A stretch of 64,000 nt of DNA from Mycoplana rhizolycopersici (GCF_013378445.1 NZ_JABXYK010000002.1:310001-374000); one strand, 5' to 3'; positions 9,731-19,071 are shown, numbered from the stretch's first letter. A program made the numbers and translations. Notes: a model not told the origin generated them from the sequence alone.

Positions 9731-10738
9731 TCAGCCCTTCTTCGAAAGCTGCCGGGCGACCTCGACGGCGAAATAGGTCAGGATGCCGTCGCAGCCGGCG
9801 CGCTTGAAGGCGAGCAGCGTCTCCATCATCACCCGGTCCCCGTCGATCCAGCCGTTCATGGCCGCAGCCTTGATCTGCGCATACTCGCCGGAGACCTGGT
9901 AGGCGAACACGGGAAGGCCGAACGCTTCCTTCATCCGAAAGCAGATGTCGAGATAGGGCAGGCCCGGCTTGACCATCAGCATATCCGCGCCTTCCTCCAC
10001 GTCGAGCGCCGCGTCGCGGATCGCCTCGGTGCCATTCGCGGGGTCGATGTAGTAGGTCTTCTTGTCGCCCTTCAAAAGCCCGCCGGTGCCGATTGCCTCG
10101 CGGTACGGCCCGTAGAAGGCGGAGGCGAACTTGGTCGCATAGGACATGATGCCGACGTTCTGGTGTCCGGCGGCGTCGAGCGCCTGTCGGATCGCACCGA
10201 TCCGCCCGTCCATCATTTCCGAAGGCGAGATGATGTCGGAACCCGCATCGGCCTGGACGACGGCAGCCTTGGCCACCTGCTCCACCGTCTCGTCGTTGAC
10301 GATCTCGTCGCCGCGCAGGATGCCGTCATGGCCGTGGCTGGTGAAGGGGTCGAGCGCCACATCGGTGATCACGCCGATCTGCGGCACATGCTTCTTCAGT
10401 GCCCGCGTCGCCTCGTTGATCAGGTTGTCGGCGGCAAGGCTGTTGGAGCCGGTCTCGTCGCGCAGATGCATCTCGATGTTGGGGAAGGTGGCGATCGCCG
10501 GCACGCCCAGGTCGGCGGCTTCCTTTGCCGCCTCGACAAGGCGGTCGACGCTCATGCGGCTGACACCGGGCATCGAGGGGATCGGCTCCACGATATTGGT
10601 GCCGGGGATGACGAAGACCGGCCAGATCAGGTCGTCCACCGTCAGCCGATTTTCCTGCACCAGGCGGCGCGTCCAGTCCGCCTTGCGGTTGCGGCGCATC
10701 CGCCGGTGGCCGGTGATCTGATCGACGACATTGGTCAT
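9731..10738 (-). CDS. hemB: Delta-aminolevulinic acid dehydratase (porphobilinogen synthase)
   Basis: A 335-residue enzyme of full family length that condenses two 5-aminolevulinate molecules to porphobilinogen, the second step of haem and cobalamin synthesis in the C5/C4 pathway. The two Schiff-base lysines are visible in SYATKFASAFYGPYR and MLMVKPGLPYLD. The region that binds catalytic zinc through cysteines in other enzymes reads VALDPFTSHGHDG here, with Asp in place of Cys, so this is the Mg/K-dependent type known from rhizobia and pseudomonads. It has its own terminator downstream and is divergent from the DUF6163 gene. Confidence 0.96.
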   Translation of the reverse strand: MTNVVDQITGHRRMRRNRKADWTRRLVQENRLTVDDLIWPVFVIPGTNIVEPIPSMPGVSRMSVDRLVEAAKEAADLGVPAIATFPNIEMHLRDETGSNSLAADNLINEATRALKKHVPQIGVITDVALDPFTSHGHDGILRGDEIVNDETVEQVAKAAVVQADAGSDIISPSEMMDGRIGAIRQALDAAGHQNVGIMSYATKFASAFYGPYREAIGTGGLLKGDKKTYYIDPANGTEAIRDAALDVEEGADMLMVKPGLPYLDICFRMKEAFGLPVFAYQVSGEYAQIKAAAMNGWIDGDRVMMETLLAFKRAGCDGILTYFAVEVARQLSKKG

Positions 10739-10937
10739 GGAACTGTCCTTGCATGTTTTTCGTGCTCATAGCACGTCGGGACGGCTTACCAGAAGGCGTG
10801 CCCGGATGCGAATGCGGCACAAGGCCGCTTGCCCGGCACATTGCCGCCTGGCCGGAAACCAAAACCGAGCCGGCGCCAAAGGTTCCTATCACCGATCATT
10901 GGTATTATGCCCCGGCGGGGGCTGCTATTGTCCGCCC

Positions 10938-11375
10938 ATGGCTTCTGATTCCCCGAATGTTCCGAGATGGACGCTGACCGATACGCTTTACGTGACGTTC
11001 CTGCGCGTGATGGCTGCCGCCTGCCTCTGGTTCGCGCTTCAGTACTGGGCGATGCTGACCGGTTACTCGCTGGAGGGGAGGGGGCGCTTCGACCTGCTGC
11101 CGCCGGCCTGGAAGGCGGCATCCACGGCGCTGGCGATGATGTTTCCGGTAGCGGCGGTCGGGCTCTGGCTTTTGGCGCCCTGGGGCGCGGTCGTCTGGGT
11201 GCTCGCTGCGGCGACGGAGATCGCGATGCACGAGTTCTTTCCATCGATTTTCGGCATCAACAGGCTGCTGGTGATCGCCCATATCACTGTGGCCGTGATC
11301 TACGTTCTTTTCCAGGGCGCGCTGTTCCTGCAGCGCCGCAAGCAGGCACGGCAGGTAAGGACTGATTTACCCTGA
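10938..11375 (+). CDS. DUF6163-type small membrane protein
   Basis: A 145-residue protein with four hydrophobic segments (about residues 19-40, 60-80, 85-105, 112-132) and a charged C-terminal tail (QRRKQARQVRTD). It resembles a rhizobial family of unknown function usually found between hemB and the ldtR regulator. The start at 10938 (MASDSPNVPRW) is used because the upstream part of the frame looks non-coding and overlaps the hemB promoter. No function can be given. Confidence 0.8.
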   Translation: MASDSPNVPRWTLTDTLYVTFLRVMAAACLWFALQYWAMLTGYSLEGRGRFDLLPPAWKAASTALAMMFPVAAVGLWLLAPWGAVVWVLAAATEIAMHEFFPSIFGINRLLVIAHITVAVIYVLFQGALFLQRRKQARQVRTDLP

Positions 11376-11499
11376 GACAGAGTGGCGAACCGGTAAGGCG
11401 CTGTTAAGGCTGCGGTTTAAGTAGAATTTTAGATGCATTCGATAGGGTCTCACTCAAGGCGGGAAAACAGACACCGCCACCAAAACAGTGAGGCAGAAA

Positions 11500-12009
11500 A
11501 TGAACACGAAGCTTAAGCCGCAGGCGCCCGCAGTCGATATCCACGAAGACGCGATCCGCAACCTGTACATGGAATCCCTTCACCTCGTCGAGCGTCTGCA
11601 CCGCCGTCTGCTTGACGTCATCAAGGACGAGTTCGACCGCGCCGGTCGTTCCGACGTCAACGCCGTCCAGGCGCTGCTCCTCTTCAACATCGGCAATTCC
11701 GAGTTGACCGCCGGCGAACTTCGCTCCCGCGGCTACTACCTCGGCTCGAACGTTTCCTACAACGTCAAGAAGCTGGTGGATCTCGGCTTCATCAACCACC
11801 AGCGCTCGCGCGTCGACCGTCGCTCGGTTCGCATCAGCCTGACCGAGAGCGGCCAGGAAATCGCCGAGACCGTAGCAAAGCTCTACGACCGCCACATCGG
11901 CTCCATCCAGAAGGTTGGCGGCATCGGCGAGAACGAGTTCAACGAGATGAACCGTCTGCTGCAGCGTCTCGACCGCTTCTGGAACGACTCGATCCTGTAT
12001 CGCCTGTAA
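11500..12009 (+). CDS. ldtR: MarR-family regulator LdtR
   Basis: A 169-residue winged-helix regulator. The DNA-binding core runs from about residue 55 to 130: ELTAGELRSRGYYLGSN forms the helix-turn-helix and VDRRSVRISLTESG the wing. The sequence closely follows LdtR, characterised in Liberibacter asiaticus and Sinorhizobium, which activates or controls the neighbouring L,D-transpeptidase gene and tolerance of osmotic stress, and whose DNA binding is relieved by small aromatic ligands such as benzbromarone and phloretin. The start at 11500 lies behind GAGGCAG; an ATG four codons earlier is possible. The target gene ldtP follows 300 bases downstream, as in relatives. Confidence 0.9.
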   Translation: MNTKLKPQAPAVDIHEDAIRNLYMESLHLVERLHRRLLDVIKDEFDRAGRSDVNAVQALLLFNIGNSELTAGELRSRGYYLGSNVSYNVKKLVDLGFINHQRSRVDRRSVRISLTESGQEIAETVAKLYDRHIGSIQKVGGIGENEFNEMNRLLQRLDRFWNDSILYRL

Positions 12010-12043
12010 GGCTGCAGGCCCGAACGGACCGCCAGTACCAGTC

Positions 12044-12080
12044 AAAACCGGGTGCGCCGATGTGCGCGTCCGGTTTTCCG
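12044..12080 (+). terminator. Terminator after ldtR
   Basis: An eight-pair stem AAAACCGG (12044-12051) and CCGGTTTT (12070-12077) with further inner GCGC pairing, ending in a T run. It separates ldtR from the 240-base leader of the transpeptidase gene; nothing else is recognised in that leader. Confidence 0.8.
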
Positions 12081-12315
12081 TTTGGAGGGGCAGGCCATCA
12101 CACGTGCGTTAGCGTTGCGTGCGCGCCCGCGACACGCTTTGGCCATATTGCTATGGGACCGGAGGGTATGGCCCCAGGCATGCGCCCTCCGCATGGCCGG
12201 TTTCCGTTTGTTAACCCTGTTCGTATTAGGTTCCGTGGGATATGGGCCTTTGGTGGCTTCAAAGTTCGCACGGGCGAAGGCCGTTATTGCGGCCGGGTAG
12301 AGAATGGTAGGATAG

Positions 12316-13641
12316 ATGTCTCGCAAGATCGGAAATGATGTGTTTTCACGCCGCACTTTCCTGCGTTCCGCAGCAACGATCGGTGCCGCTGCCGTCGCCG
12401 GTTCCGCCAGCGCGCAGACCGCGATCGACGATATCCTCAACGCTCCCCGCCGCGGCAACTGGGACGATCAGTTCGATGCCAAGGCCTCGCGTACGGCGAC
12501 GGCCGTCGTTTCCAACAATCCGATCTTCGGCCCCGGCTCGGCCGCCCATATCCAGCAGGCAATCTTTGATTACCAGGGCATCGTTTCCAATGGCGGCTGG
12601 CCGATGGTCAATGCGCCGCAGAAGCTTGAGCTCGGCATCAGCGATCCTTCGGTGCAGCAGCTGCGCCAGCGCCTGATCATTTCCGGCGATTTGCCGCGCT
12701 CTGCCGGCATCTCGAACGCCTATGATTCCTATGTCGACGGTGCGGTGAAGCGTTTCCAGGCCCGCCATGGCCTGCCGGCGGACGGCGTGCTCGGCGAATA
12801 CACGCTGAAGGCGATGAATGTGTCTGCGGATGTCCGCCTCGGCCAGTTGCAGACCAACCTTGTGCGCATCCAGGCGATGTCCGGCGATCTCGGCCAGCGT
12901 TTCGTGATGGTCAACATCCCGGCTGCCTATATCGAGGCGGTGGAGAACGATCGCGTGGCGCTGCGCCACACCGCCGTCGTCGGCAAGATCGATCGTCCGA
13001 CGCACGCCATCAATTCCAAGATCTACGAAGTCATCCTCAATCCGTACTGGACCGCGCCGCGCTCGATCATCGAAAAGGATATCGTGCCGCTGATGCGCAA
13101 GGATCCGACCTACCTGACCCGCAACGCGATCCGCCTGATCGACGGGAAGGGAAACGAGGTGTCGCCGGAAACGATCGACTGGTTCGCCGACAAGGCACCG
13201 AACCTGATGTTCAGACAGGACCCGGGCAAGATCAACGCCATGGCCTCGACGAAGATCAACTTCCACAATCCCAACAACGAGTACATGCACGACACGCCCT
13301 CACAGGGCCTGTTCAACAAGCTGATGCGCTTCGAATCGTCCGGTTGCGTGCGTGTGCAGAACGTGCGCGACCTCATCAGCTGGCTGCTGCGCGACACGCC
13401 CGGCTGGTCCCGCCAGGAGATCGAGCGCGTCATCTCCACCCGCCAGAACACGCCGATCAAGCTCTCCCAGGAAGTGCCCGTCTACATCGTCTACGTCACC
13501 GCTTGGTCGGCGACGGACCGGGTCGTGCAGTTCCGCGACGACATCTACGAGCGCGACGGCGTTGCCGAACTGGCGCTGCAGACCAATTTCGGCGTCGAGC
13601 GGTCGGCCGGTTCGGTGGAGCAGGACTTCCTGCCGCAGTAA
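12316..13641 (+). CDS. ldtP: L,D-transpeptidase with Tat signal (LdtP)
   Basis: A 441-residue periplasmic enzyme that makes 3-3 cross-links in peptidoglycan or attaches proteins to it. The N-terminus has a Tat-type signal (SRRTFLRSAATIGAAAVAG, then SASA cleavage). A peptidoglycan-binding helical domain lies at about residues 110-165 (SYVDGAVKRFQARHGLPADG). The YkuD catalytic domain lies at about 195-345, with the His in MHDTPSQGLFN and the nucleophile Cys in FESSGCVRVQN. Neighbouring ldtR is its known regulator in relatives. Confidence 0.92.
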   Translation: MSRKIGNDVFSRRTFLRSAATIGAAAVAGSASAQTAIDDILNAPRRGNWDDQFDAKASRTATAVVSNNPIFGPGSAAHIQQAIFDYQGIVSNGGWPMVNAPQKLELGISDPSVQQLRQRLIISGDLPRSAGISNAYDSYVDGAVKRFQARHGLPADGVLGEYTLKAMNVSADVRLGQLQTNLVRIQAMSGDLGQRFVMVNIPAAYIEAVENDRVALRHTAVVGKIDRPTHAINSKIYEVILNPYWTAPRSIIEKDIVPLMRKDPTYLTRNAIRLIDGKGNEVSPETIDWFADKAPNLMFRQDPGKINAMASTKINFHNPNNEYMHDTPSQGLFNKLMRFESSGCVRVQNVRDLISWLLRDTPGWSRQEIERVISTRQNTPIKLSQEVPVYIVYVTAWSATDRVVQFRDDIYERDGVAELALQTNFGVERSAGSVEQDFLPQ

Positions 13642-13663
13642 CCCCGCCGCGAAATGTCTTCAG

Positions 13664-13697
13664 GGGCCGCGCAACCGATGGGTTTGCGCGGCCCTTT
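13664..13697 (+). terminator. Terminator after ldtP
   Basis: An eleven-pair stem GGGCCGCGCAA (13664-13674) and TTGCGCGGCCC (13684-13694) followed by TTT. Confidence 0.88.
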
Positions 13698-13836
13698 CGT
13701 TTCCGGCCTTTAGGGCGAGGGCATGCCGTTTTTATTTCCCCGTCGGGCTGGAAATGACGCAAACCGCACAGCGGATATTGCCCTTGCCATGCGAGGACGA
13801 TAAACACCGTGCCACCGTCTCAAAGGAGCCTCGAGG

Positions 13837-15135
13837 ATGAGCCTTTCTTCCACCACCGAAGCATTCTTCTCCCGTTCGCTTGCCGATACCGATCCGGATA
13901 TCTTCGGCGCGATCGAGAAGGAACTCGGCCGCCAGCGTCATGAGATCGAACTGATCGCGTCGGAGAACATCGTTTCGCGCGCCGTGCTCGAGGCCCAGGG
14001 CTCGATCATGACGAACAAGTATGCCGAGGGCTACCCGGGCAAGCGCTACTATGGCGGCTGCCAGTTCGTCGACATCGCCGAGGAACTCGCGATCGAACGC
14101 GTCAAGAAGCTGTTCGGCGTCAACTTCGCCAACGTCCAGCCGAACTCCGGTTCACAGATGAACCAGGCCGTGTTCCTGGCGCTGCTGCAGCCGGGCGACA
14201 CCTTCATGGGTCTCGACCTGAACTCGGGCGGTCACCTGACGCATGGCTCGCCGGTCAACATGTCCGGCAAGTGGTTCAACGTCGTTTCCTACGGTGTGCG
14301 CGAAGGCGACAACCTGCTCGACATGGACGACGTGGCGCGCAAGGCCGAGCAGCACAAGCCGAAACTGATCATCGCCGGCGGCACCGCCTATTCGCGCATC
14401 TGGGACTGGAAGCGCTTCCGCGAGATCGCCGATTCTGTCGGCGCCTATCTGATGGTCGACATGGCCCACATCGCAGGCCTCGTCGCCGGCGGCCAGCATC
14501 CTTCGCCGTTCCCGCACTGCCACGTCGCCACCACCACGACGCACAAGTCGCTGCGCGGCCCGCGCGGCGGCGTCGTCCTCACCAATGACGAGGACATCGC
14601 CAAGAAGATCAACTCGGCCGTCTTCCCCGGCCTGCAGGGCGGCCCGCTGATGCACATCATCGCCGCCAAGGCTGTCGCCTTCGGCGAGGCGCTGCAGCCG
14701 GAGTTCAAGGACTACGCCGCCCAGATCGTCAAGAATGCCAAGGCGCTGGCCGAGACGCTGATCGAAGGCGGCCTCGACATCGTCTCGGGTGGCACAGACA
14801 ACCACCTGATGCTGGTCGACCTGCGCAAGAAGAACGCCACCGGCAAGCGCGCCGAGGCAGCGCTCGGCCGCGGCTACATCACCTGCAACAAGAACGGCAT
14901 TCCCTTCGACCCCGAAAAGCCCTTCGTTACCTCCGGGATACGCCTCGGCACGCCGGCCGGCACGACCCGCGGCTTCAAGGAAGCCGAGTTCAGGGAGATC
15001 GGCAAGCTGATCGTGGAGGTCCTTGACGGCCTGAAGGTCGCCAACTCCGACGAGGGCAATGCCGCCGTCGAAGCCTCCGTCCGGGAGAAGGTCGTCAAGC
15101 TGACCGACCGTTTCCCCATGTATCCCTACATGTAA
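13837..15135 (+). CDS. glyA: Serine hydroxymethyltransferase
   Basis: A 432-residue PLP enzyme that converts serine and tetrahydrofolate to glycine and methylene-tetrahydrofolate, the main source of one-carbon units. The conserved start of the fold is seen in [16 protein letters not shown], the substrate region in [11 protein letters not shown], and the PLP lysine in [15 protein letters not shown] (about residue 235). AAAGGAGCC lies just upstream of the ATG. It begins a run of closely spaced genes (8 bases to nrdR) that continues through ribD and ribE. Confidence 0.97.
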   Translation: MSLSSTTEAFFSRSLADTDPDIFGAIEKELGRQRHEIELIASENIVSRAVLEAQGSIMTNKYAEGYPGKRYYGGCQFVDIAEELAIERVKKLFGVNFANVQPNSGSQMNQAVFLALLQPGDTFMGLDLNSGGHLTHGSPVNMSGKWFNVVSYGVREGDNLLDMDDVARKAEQHKPKLIIAGGTAYSRIWDWKRFREIADSVGAYLMVDMAHIAGLVAGGQHPSPFPHCHVATTTTHKSLRGPRGGVVLTNDEDIAKKINSAVFPGLQGGPLMHIIAAKAVAFGEALQPEFKDYAAQIVKNAKALAETLIEGGLDIVSGGTDNHLMLVDLRKKNATGKRAEAALGRGYITCNKNGIPFDPEKPFVTSGIRLGTPAGTTRGFKEAEFREIGKLIVEVLDGLKVANSDEGNAAVEASVREKVVKLTDRFPMYPYM

Positions 15136-15143
15136 GGACGGAC

Positions 15144-15623
15144 ATGCGCTGCCCCTATTGCGCCTCGGAAGATACCCAGGTGAAGGATTCCCGTCCCGCA
15201 GAGGACGGGACCGCCATCCGCCGCCGCCGCATCTGCCCGGATTGCGGCGGCCGCTTCACCACTTTCGAGCGGGTGCAGTTGCGTGAACTGATGGTGCTGA
15301 AGAAGACGGGCCGCAAGGCCCCCTTCGACCGCGACAAGCTGATGAAGTCCTTCGAGATCGCGCTGCGCAAGCGTCCGGTCGATCGCGACCGGATCGAGCG
15401 CGCCGTCTCCGGCATCGTCCGCCGGCTGGAGAGCTCGGGCGAGACGGAGATCTCGTCGGAGCAGATCGGTCTGCAGGTGCTGGAGGCGCTGAAGGCGCTC
15501 GATGACGTGGCCTTCGTCCGCTACGCCTCCGTCTACCGCGACTTTTCCCACGTGGACGATTTCGAGAAGACGTTGTCCGAAGTGGCGGCCAAGATTGCCC
15601 GCGACCCCGGCGACGAGGCCTGA
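15144..15623 (+). CDS. nrdR: Transcriptional repressor NrdR
   Basis: A 159-residue repressor of ribonucleotide reductase genes that senses ATP/dATP. The N-terminal zinc ribbon has two Cys pairs ([12 protein letters not shown] and [13 protein letters not shown]), and the ATP-cone domain follows ([18 protein letters not shown]). It has the usual family length. It is packed between glyA (8 bases) and ribD (2 bases), the standard alphaproteobacterial arrangement. Confidence 0.97.
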   Translation: MRCPYCASEDTQVKDSRPAEDGTAIRRRRICPDCGGRFTTFERVQLRELMVLKKTGRKAPFDRDKLMKSFEIALRKRPVDRDRIERAVSGIVRRLESSGETEISSEQIGLQVLEALKALDDVAFVRYASVYRDFSHVDDFEKTLSEVAAKIARDPGDEA

Positions 15624-15625
15624 TC

Positions 15626-16732
15626 ATGGCGGTCGCGGCGGAAGACGAGCGCTTCATGGCCGCAGCGATCCGGCTGAGCCTGCGCAATCTCGGCAGGACT
15701 GGGACCAATCCTTCCGTCGGCTGCATTCTCGTCAAGGACGGGGCCGTCCTTGCAACGGGCGTCACCGATCTCGGCGGGCGGCCGCATGCGGAGCGGGTCG
15801 CGCTGGCCGGGGCCGGCGAGGCGGCCCGCGGCGCCACCGCCTATGTGTCGCTCGAACCCTGTTCCCATCACGGCAAGACGCCACCCTGCGCCGAGGGCCT
15901 GATCGAGGCGGGGGTCGCCCGCGTCGTGGTCTCCGTCGTCGATCCGGACGAGCGCGTGTCGGGCAGGGGGATTGCCATGCTCGCCGCCGCCGGGATCGAG
16001 GTCGAGACCGGCGTGCTGGAGGGTGAAGGGCGCCGCGCCCTGGCCGCTTACCTCATGCAAAAGATCAACAAGCGTCCCAATGTAACTCTGAAGCTTGCCG
16101 TTTCCTCCGATGGTATGCTCGGCCGACTCGGCGCGAGGCAGGTGGCCATCACGGGACCGGTAGCGCGCGGGCAGGTACAGATTTTGCGCGCCGAGAGCGA
16201 TGCGATCCTCGTCGGTATCGGTACGGCGCTGGCCGACGACCCCGCACTGACCTGCCGGCTTCCGGGATTGCAGGATCGCTCGCCGATCCGCATCGTTCTG
16301 GATCAGGATCTGCGACTGCCGCTCTACAGCAAGCTGGCGCTGACGGCGCGGGAGGTGCCGGTTATCGACGTGGCCGGCGAACCGCCGCGTTTCGACGATG
16401 CCGCCGACCGTTCGTTTCTGGCGCGCCGCGAGGCGTTGGACGAGGCGGGTGTCGAGGTGCTGCAATGCGATCCGCGCAATGTCGCAGCCCTTTTGGCGGC
16501 GCTTGCCTCGCGCGGGATATCCTCACTTCTGGTCGAAGGCGGGGCCACGGTGGCGAGGAGCTTCCTTGACGCCGGCTTCGTCGACCGGATCCACCTCTAT
16601 TCCGGTGCCGGCCCGATTGGCGAAAACGGGATCGCATCCCCACTTGTGCCAGGCGCTGTGCCGCCGGGCTTCGCGTTGCGCCGCACGATGCGCCTCGGAA
16701 ACGATTTGCTGGAAGAATACGAAAGAGACTAA
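15626..16732 (+). CDS. ribD: Bifunctional riboflavin deaminase/reductase RibD
   Basis: A 368-residue cytoplasmic enzyme catalysing the second and third steps of riboflavin synthesis. The N-terminal deaminase (about residues 5-145) has the zinc motifs PHAERVAL and EPCSHHGKTPPCAE. The C-terminal reductase (about 150-365) starts at RPNVTLKLAVSSDG and includes LLVEGGATVARSF, which binds NADPH. It follows nrdR by 2 bases and precedes ribE by 2 bases, so the three are one transcript. Confidence 0.96.
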   Translation: MAVAAEDERFMAAAIRLSLRNLGRTGTNPSVGCILVKDGAVLATGVTDLGGRPHAERVALAGAGEAARGATAYVSLEPCSHHGKTPPCAEGLIEAGVARVVVSVVDPDERVSGRGIAMLAAAGIEVETGVLEGEGRRALAAYLMQKINKRPNVTLKLAVSSDGMLGRLGARQVAITGPVARGQVQILRAESDAILVGIGTALADDPALTCRLPGLQDRSPIRIVLDQDLRLPLYSKLALTAREVPVIDVAGEPPRFDDAADRSFLARREALDEAGVEVLQCDPRNVAALLAALASRGISSLLVEGGATVARSFLDAGFVDRIHLYSGAGPIGENGIASPLVPGAVPPGFALRRTMRLGNDLLEEYERD

Positions 16733-16734
16733 CG

Positions 16735-17355
16735 ATGTTTACTGGAATCGTAACGGATGTCGGCACGGTCGAGCGGCTCGAGCCCATGAACGAAGGCGTC
16801 CGCCTTCGCGTGCGCACCGCCTTTGATCCGGCGACCATCGACATGGGGGCTTCGATCTCCCATGCCGGCACCTGTCTGACAGTGACCGCGCTGCCGGACA
16901 AGGGCTCCAACGAGCGCTGGTTCGAGGTGGAAGCCTGGGAAGAGGCGCTGCGTCTGACCACGATCGGCGGCTGGCGGCAGGGTACCCGCATCAATCTCGA
17001 GCGGTCGCTCAAGATCGGCGACGAACTCGGCGGCCACCTCGTTTCCGGCCATGTCGACGGCAAGGCCGAAATCCTGGCGGTCGAAGCGGAAGGGGACGCA
17101 ACCCGCTTTACGCTGCGTGCGCCCGCGGGCCTAGAACGCTTCGTCGCGCCCAAGGGCTCCGTCGCGCTCGACGGCACGTCGCTGACGGTCAACAAGGTGG
17201 ACGGGGACGTTTTCGATGTGTTGCTCATCCGGCATACGCTGGAAGTCACCACTTGGGGCGAGCGAAAGGTCGGCGACTTTGTCAATTTTGAGGCCGACAC
17301 CATGGCACGCTATGCCGCCCGCCTTGCGGAATTCCCCGCCGCGCCGACGATCTAG
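16735..17355 (+). CDS. ribE: Riboflavin synthase alpha chain
   Basis: A 206-residue enzyme that dismutates two 6,7-dimethyl-8-ribityllumazine molecules to riboflavin. It has two lumazine-binding barrels: the first starts at MFTGIVTDVGTVERL with SHAGTCLTVT, the second has LVSGHVDGKAEILAV with SVALDGTSLTVN. The stop codon lies inside a 22-base perfect palindrome. Its partner, lumazine synthase (ribH), is found 1.9 kb downstream beyond two unrelated genes. Confidence 0.96.
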   Translation: MFTGIVTDVGTVERLEPMNEGVRLRVRTAFDPATIDMGASISHAGTCLTVTALPDKGSNERWFEVEAWEEALRLTTIGGWRQGTRINLERSLKIGDELGGHLVSGHVDGKAEILAVEAEGDATRFTLRAPAGLERFVAPKGSVALDGTSLTVNKVDGDVFDVLLIRHTLEVTTWGERKVGDFVNFEADTMARYAARLAEFPAAPTI

Positions 17356-17369
17356 AACGTTCTAGATCG
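17348..17369 (+). repeat. 22-bp perfect palindrome over the ribE stop codon
   Basis: CGATCTAGAAC (17348-17358) is followed at once by its exact complement GTTCTAGATCG (17359-17369), and the ribE stop TAG is inside. No T run follows, so it is not a standard terminator. It could form a hairpin in the mRNA end or be a protein-binding site. About 210 bases of unassigned sequence follow before the Hint gene. Confidence 0.75.
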
Positions 17370-17578
17370 TTCGTCCAAGGGCCGAAGCGCCGATCCCTCC
17401 ACCAACTTTGGTGGTAGCCCTACCCCTAAAGCAGCCTGGCTTGGTCATTCGAAGTAATACGGGCAACCGTTGTTACAGTGGGAAGCCATGGGTATGTATA
17501 TTTCTTTATATGACTCCTTGCGGCAGGATATCGAAGTGTAAGTACTGAATCCGTAAATTAAAAGGCAAGGAGAGAACG

Positions 17579-18403
17579 ATGTCTTCAAAGAGTAAGCGGC
17601 CCTCCCAGCTAAATCGGGCTCGACGTAACTTCCTCGGTCTGGCTGCCTCCACGGGGGCTAAAGCTGCTGCAATGGGCGTTCTGGCTTCCTCGATCCTGCC
17701 CGGCCACGCCTGGGCACGTCGCGGCGGCGGTCGTCCCGGCGGCGGTCGTCCCGGCGGGGGGCCTCGCTGCTTCCTGCAGGGTACGTCCATTTCGACGCCC
17801 GACGGGGAAGTCCGCGTGGAAGAACTCCGCGTCGGCGATATGGTGAAAACCGTTCGCGGCGAGAGCATGCCCATTCGCTGGATCGGACACCAGACCTTCA
17901 AACGCTTTGGCCCGACCTGGAACAGCGACGTACTGCCGATCCGCATCGCTCGTCATGCTCTTGACGAGAACACCCCGCGTGCGGACCTTTACGTTTCGCC
18001 CTACCACAGCCTGTACGTGGACGGCGTCCTCATTCAGGCCAAGGATCTGGTGAACGGTTCCACGATCGCTCCGGCTCTTCCGGCCGGCCACGAAGCGGTG
18101 GACTACTACCACATCCTGCTCGACAGCCATGAAGTCGTGCTCGCCGAAGGCGCGCCGGCCGAAACCTTCCGCATCGAGGCGGCCAACCACGAAGTGTTCG
18201 TGAACTTCGCCGAAGTCGACAAGGTGATTCCGATGGCTGCCGTAACCGTCATGGCACCGTTTGCGCCGATCGTGCGCAATCGCGGCCGCGACCACCTGAA
18301 GGCCCTGCTGCGGAGCGCCGTGCTGCCCTTCGCAAAGGCACATGACCCGATCGGCGATGCGCAGGAGCGTTTTGCTGCCCGCGCGCAGGCGCTGGCCGCC
18401 TGA
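17579..18403 (+). CDS. Tat-exported Hint-domain protein
   Basis: A 274-residue protein. It has a Tat-like signal (RARRNFLGLAASTG, hydrophobic stretch, ends near GHAWA), a Gly/Arg/Pro-rich linker (about 47-61), and then a Hint domain (Hedgehog/intein fold, Hint_2 type) starting at Cys63 in CFLQGTSISTPDG and running to about residue 210. Typical motifs are VEELRVGDMVKT, IRWIGHQTF, YVSPYHSLYVDG and HEVVLAEGAPAETF. Such domains can cleave themselves, but in rhizobia they often occur in secreted proteins of unknown role. No obvious extein follows. It sits between ribE and ribH. Confidence 0.85.
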   Translation: MSSKSKRPSQLNRARRNFLGLAASTGAKAAAMGVLASSILPGHAWARRGGGRPGGGRPGGGPRCFLQGTSISTPDGEVRVEELRVGDMVKTVRGESMPIRWIGHQTFKRFGPTWNSDVLPIRIARHALDENTPRADLYVSPYHSLYVDGVLIQAKDLVNGSTIAPALPAGHEAVDYYHILLDSHEVVLAEGAPAETFRIEAANHEVFVNFAEVDKVIPMAAVTVMAPFAPIVRNRGRDHLKALLRSAVLPFAKAHDPIGDAQERFAARAQALAA

Positions 18404-18558
18404 CAGGACTGCTGACGGGATTGCGCGTCGGGGCAACTCGCGCATCTCCTGTCGTTGCCGGGGCTTGCCCTTGCAGGTCCCTTGAAACCGGAGCAGCCGC
18501 GCAGGCGGCTGCTCCCCGTTAGACACGCGTAAATTGCGCCGATGCAGTCGCGGGAAGG

Positions 18559-19071
18559 TCAGTCCTCCTCCGCCCCCGGCTCTCCCTCCCAATAGTCCAC
18601 CGCGCCCTGCGCCCGGCCGACATACCGGAACTCCACCGGGCCGCCAGCGGCAGGCCGGGTCTTGGCCAAGAATTTGGCGGAATCGGGGTATTCGCAGATC
18701 TCGGTGGCAGCCATCGTGGATATGGAGAGGTATTTCAGAACTGTCTGGCCGGTGTTGATCAGGTTATGGGCCGTTTCCGGTCCGCCTGCTGGCGCGCCCA
18801 GCACGTCGCCGGGACCGACTTCGTGGCGCTGATCGCCAAATCGGTAGGTGCCGGTGCCCTCGAGGATGACGAACATTTCCTCCTCGACATGATGGTTGTG
18901 GAAGGGGCAGCCCGATTTCCCAGGCGGCACTTCTCCGTAGCCGATGCCGAGATCCTTCAATCCGAGCAGCGGGCCGAAGGCGACGTCGCGCGATTCGAAG
19001 AAGCTTCCTTTTGTCCAGTGGTCGAGTTTGAGCCTTGCCGGGTTGACGACGGGCTTGCGGGCTTCTGTCAT
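18559..19071 (-). CDS. Cupin domain protein
   Basis: A 170-residue single-domain cupin. The metal-binding motif CPFHNHHVEEEMF (His cluster and Glu, about residues 52-62) and the second motif near GGPETAHNLINTG (His) are present, with PGDV between them. The start MTEARKPVVNPAR at 19071 is chosen as the first Met before the conserved part. The substrate is unknown; an enzyme or small-molecule sensor is possible. It is divergent from ribH and opposite in strand to the riboflavin genes around it. Confidence 0.85.
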   Translation of the reverse strand: MTEARKPVVNPARLKLDHWTKGSFFESRDVAFGPLLGLKDLGIGYGEVPPGKSGCPFHNHHVEEEMFVILEGTGTYRFGDQRHEVGPGDVLGAPAGGPETAHNLINTGQTVLKYLSISTMAATEICEYPDSAKFLAKTRPAAGGPVEFRYVGRAQGAVDYWEGEPGAEED

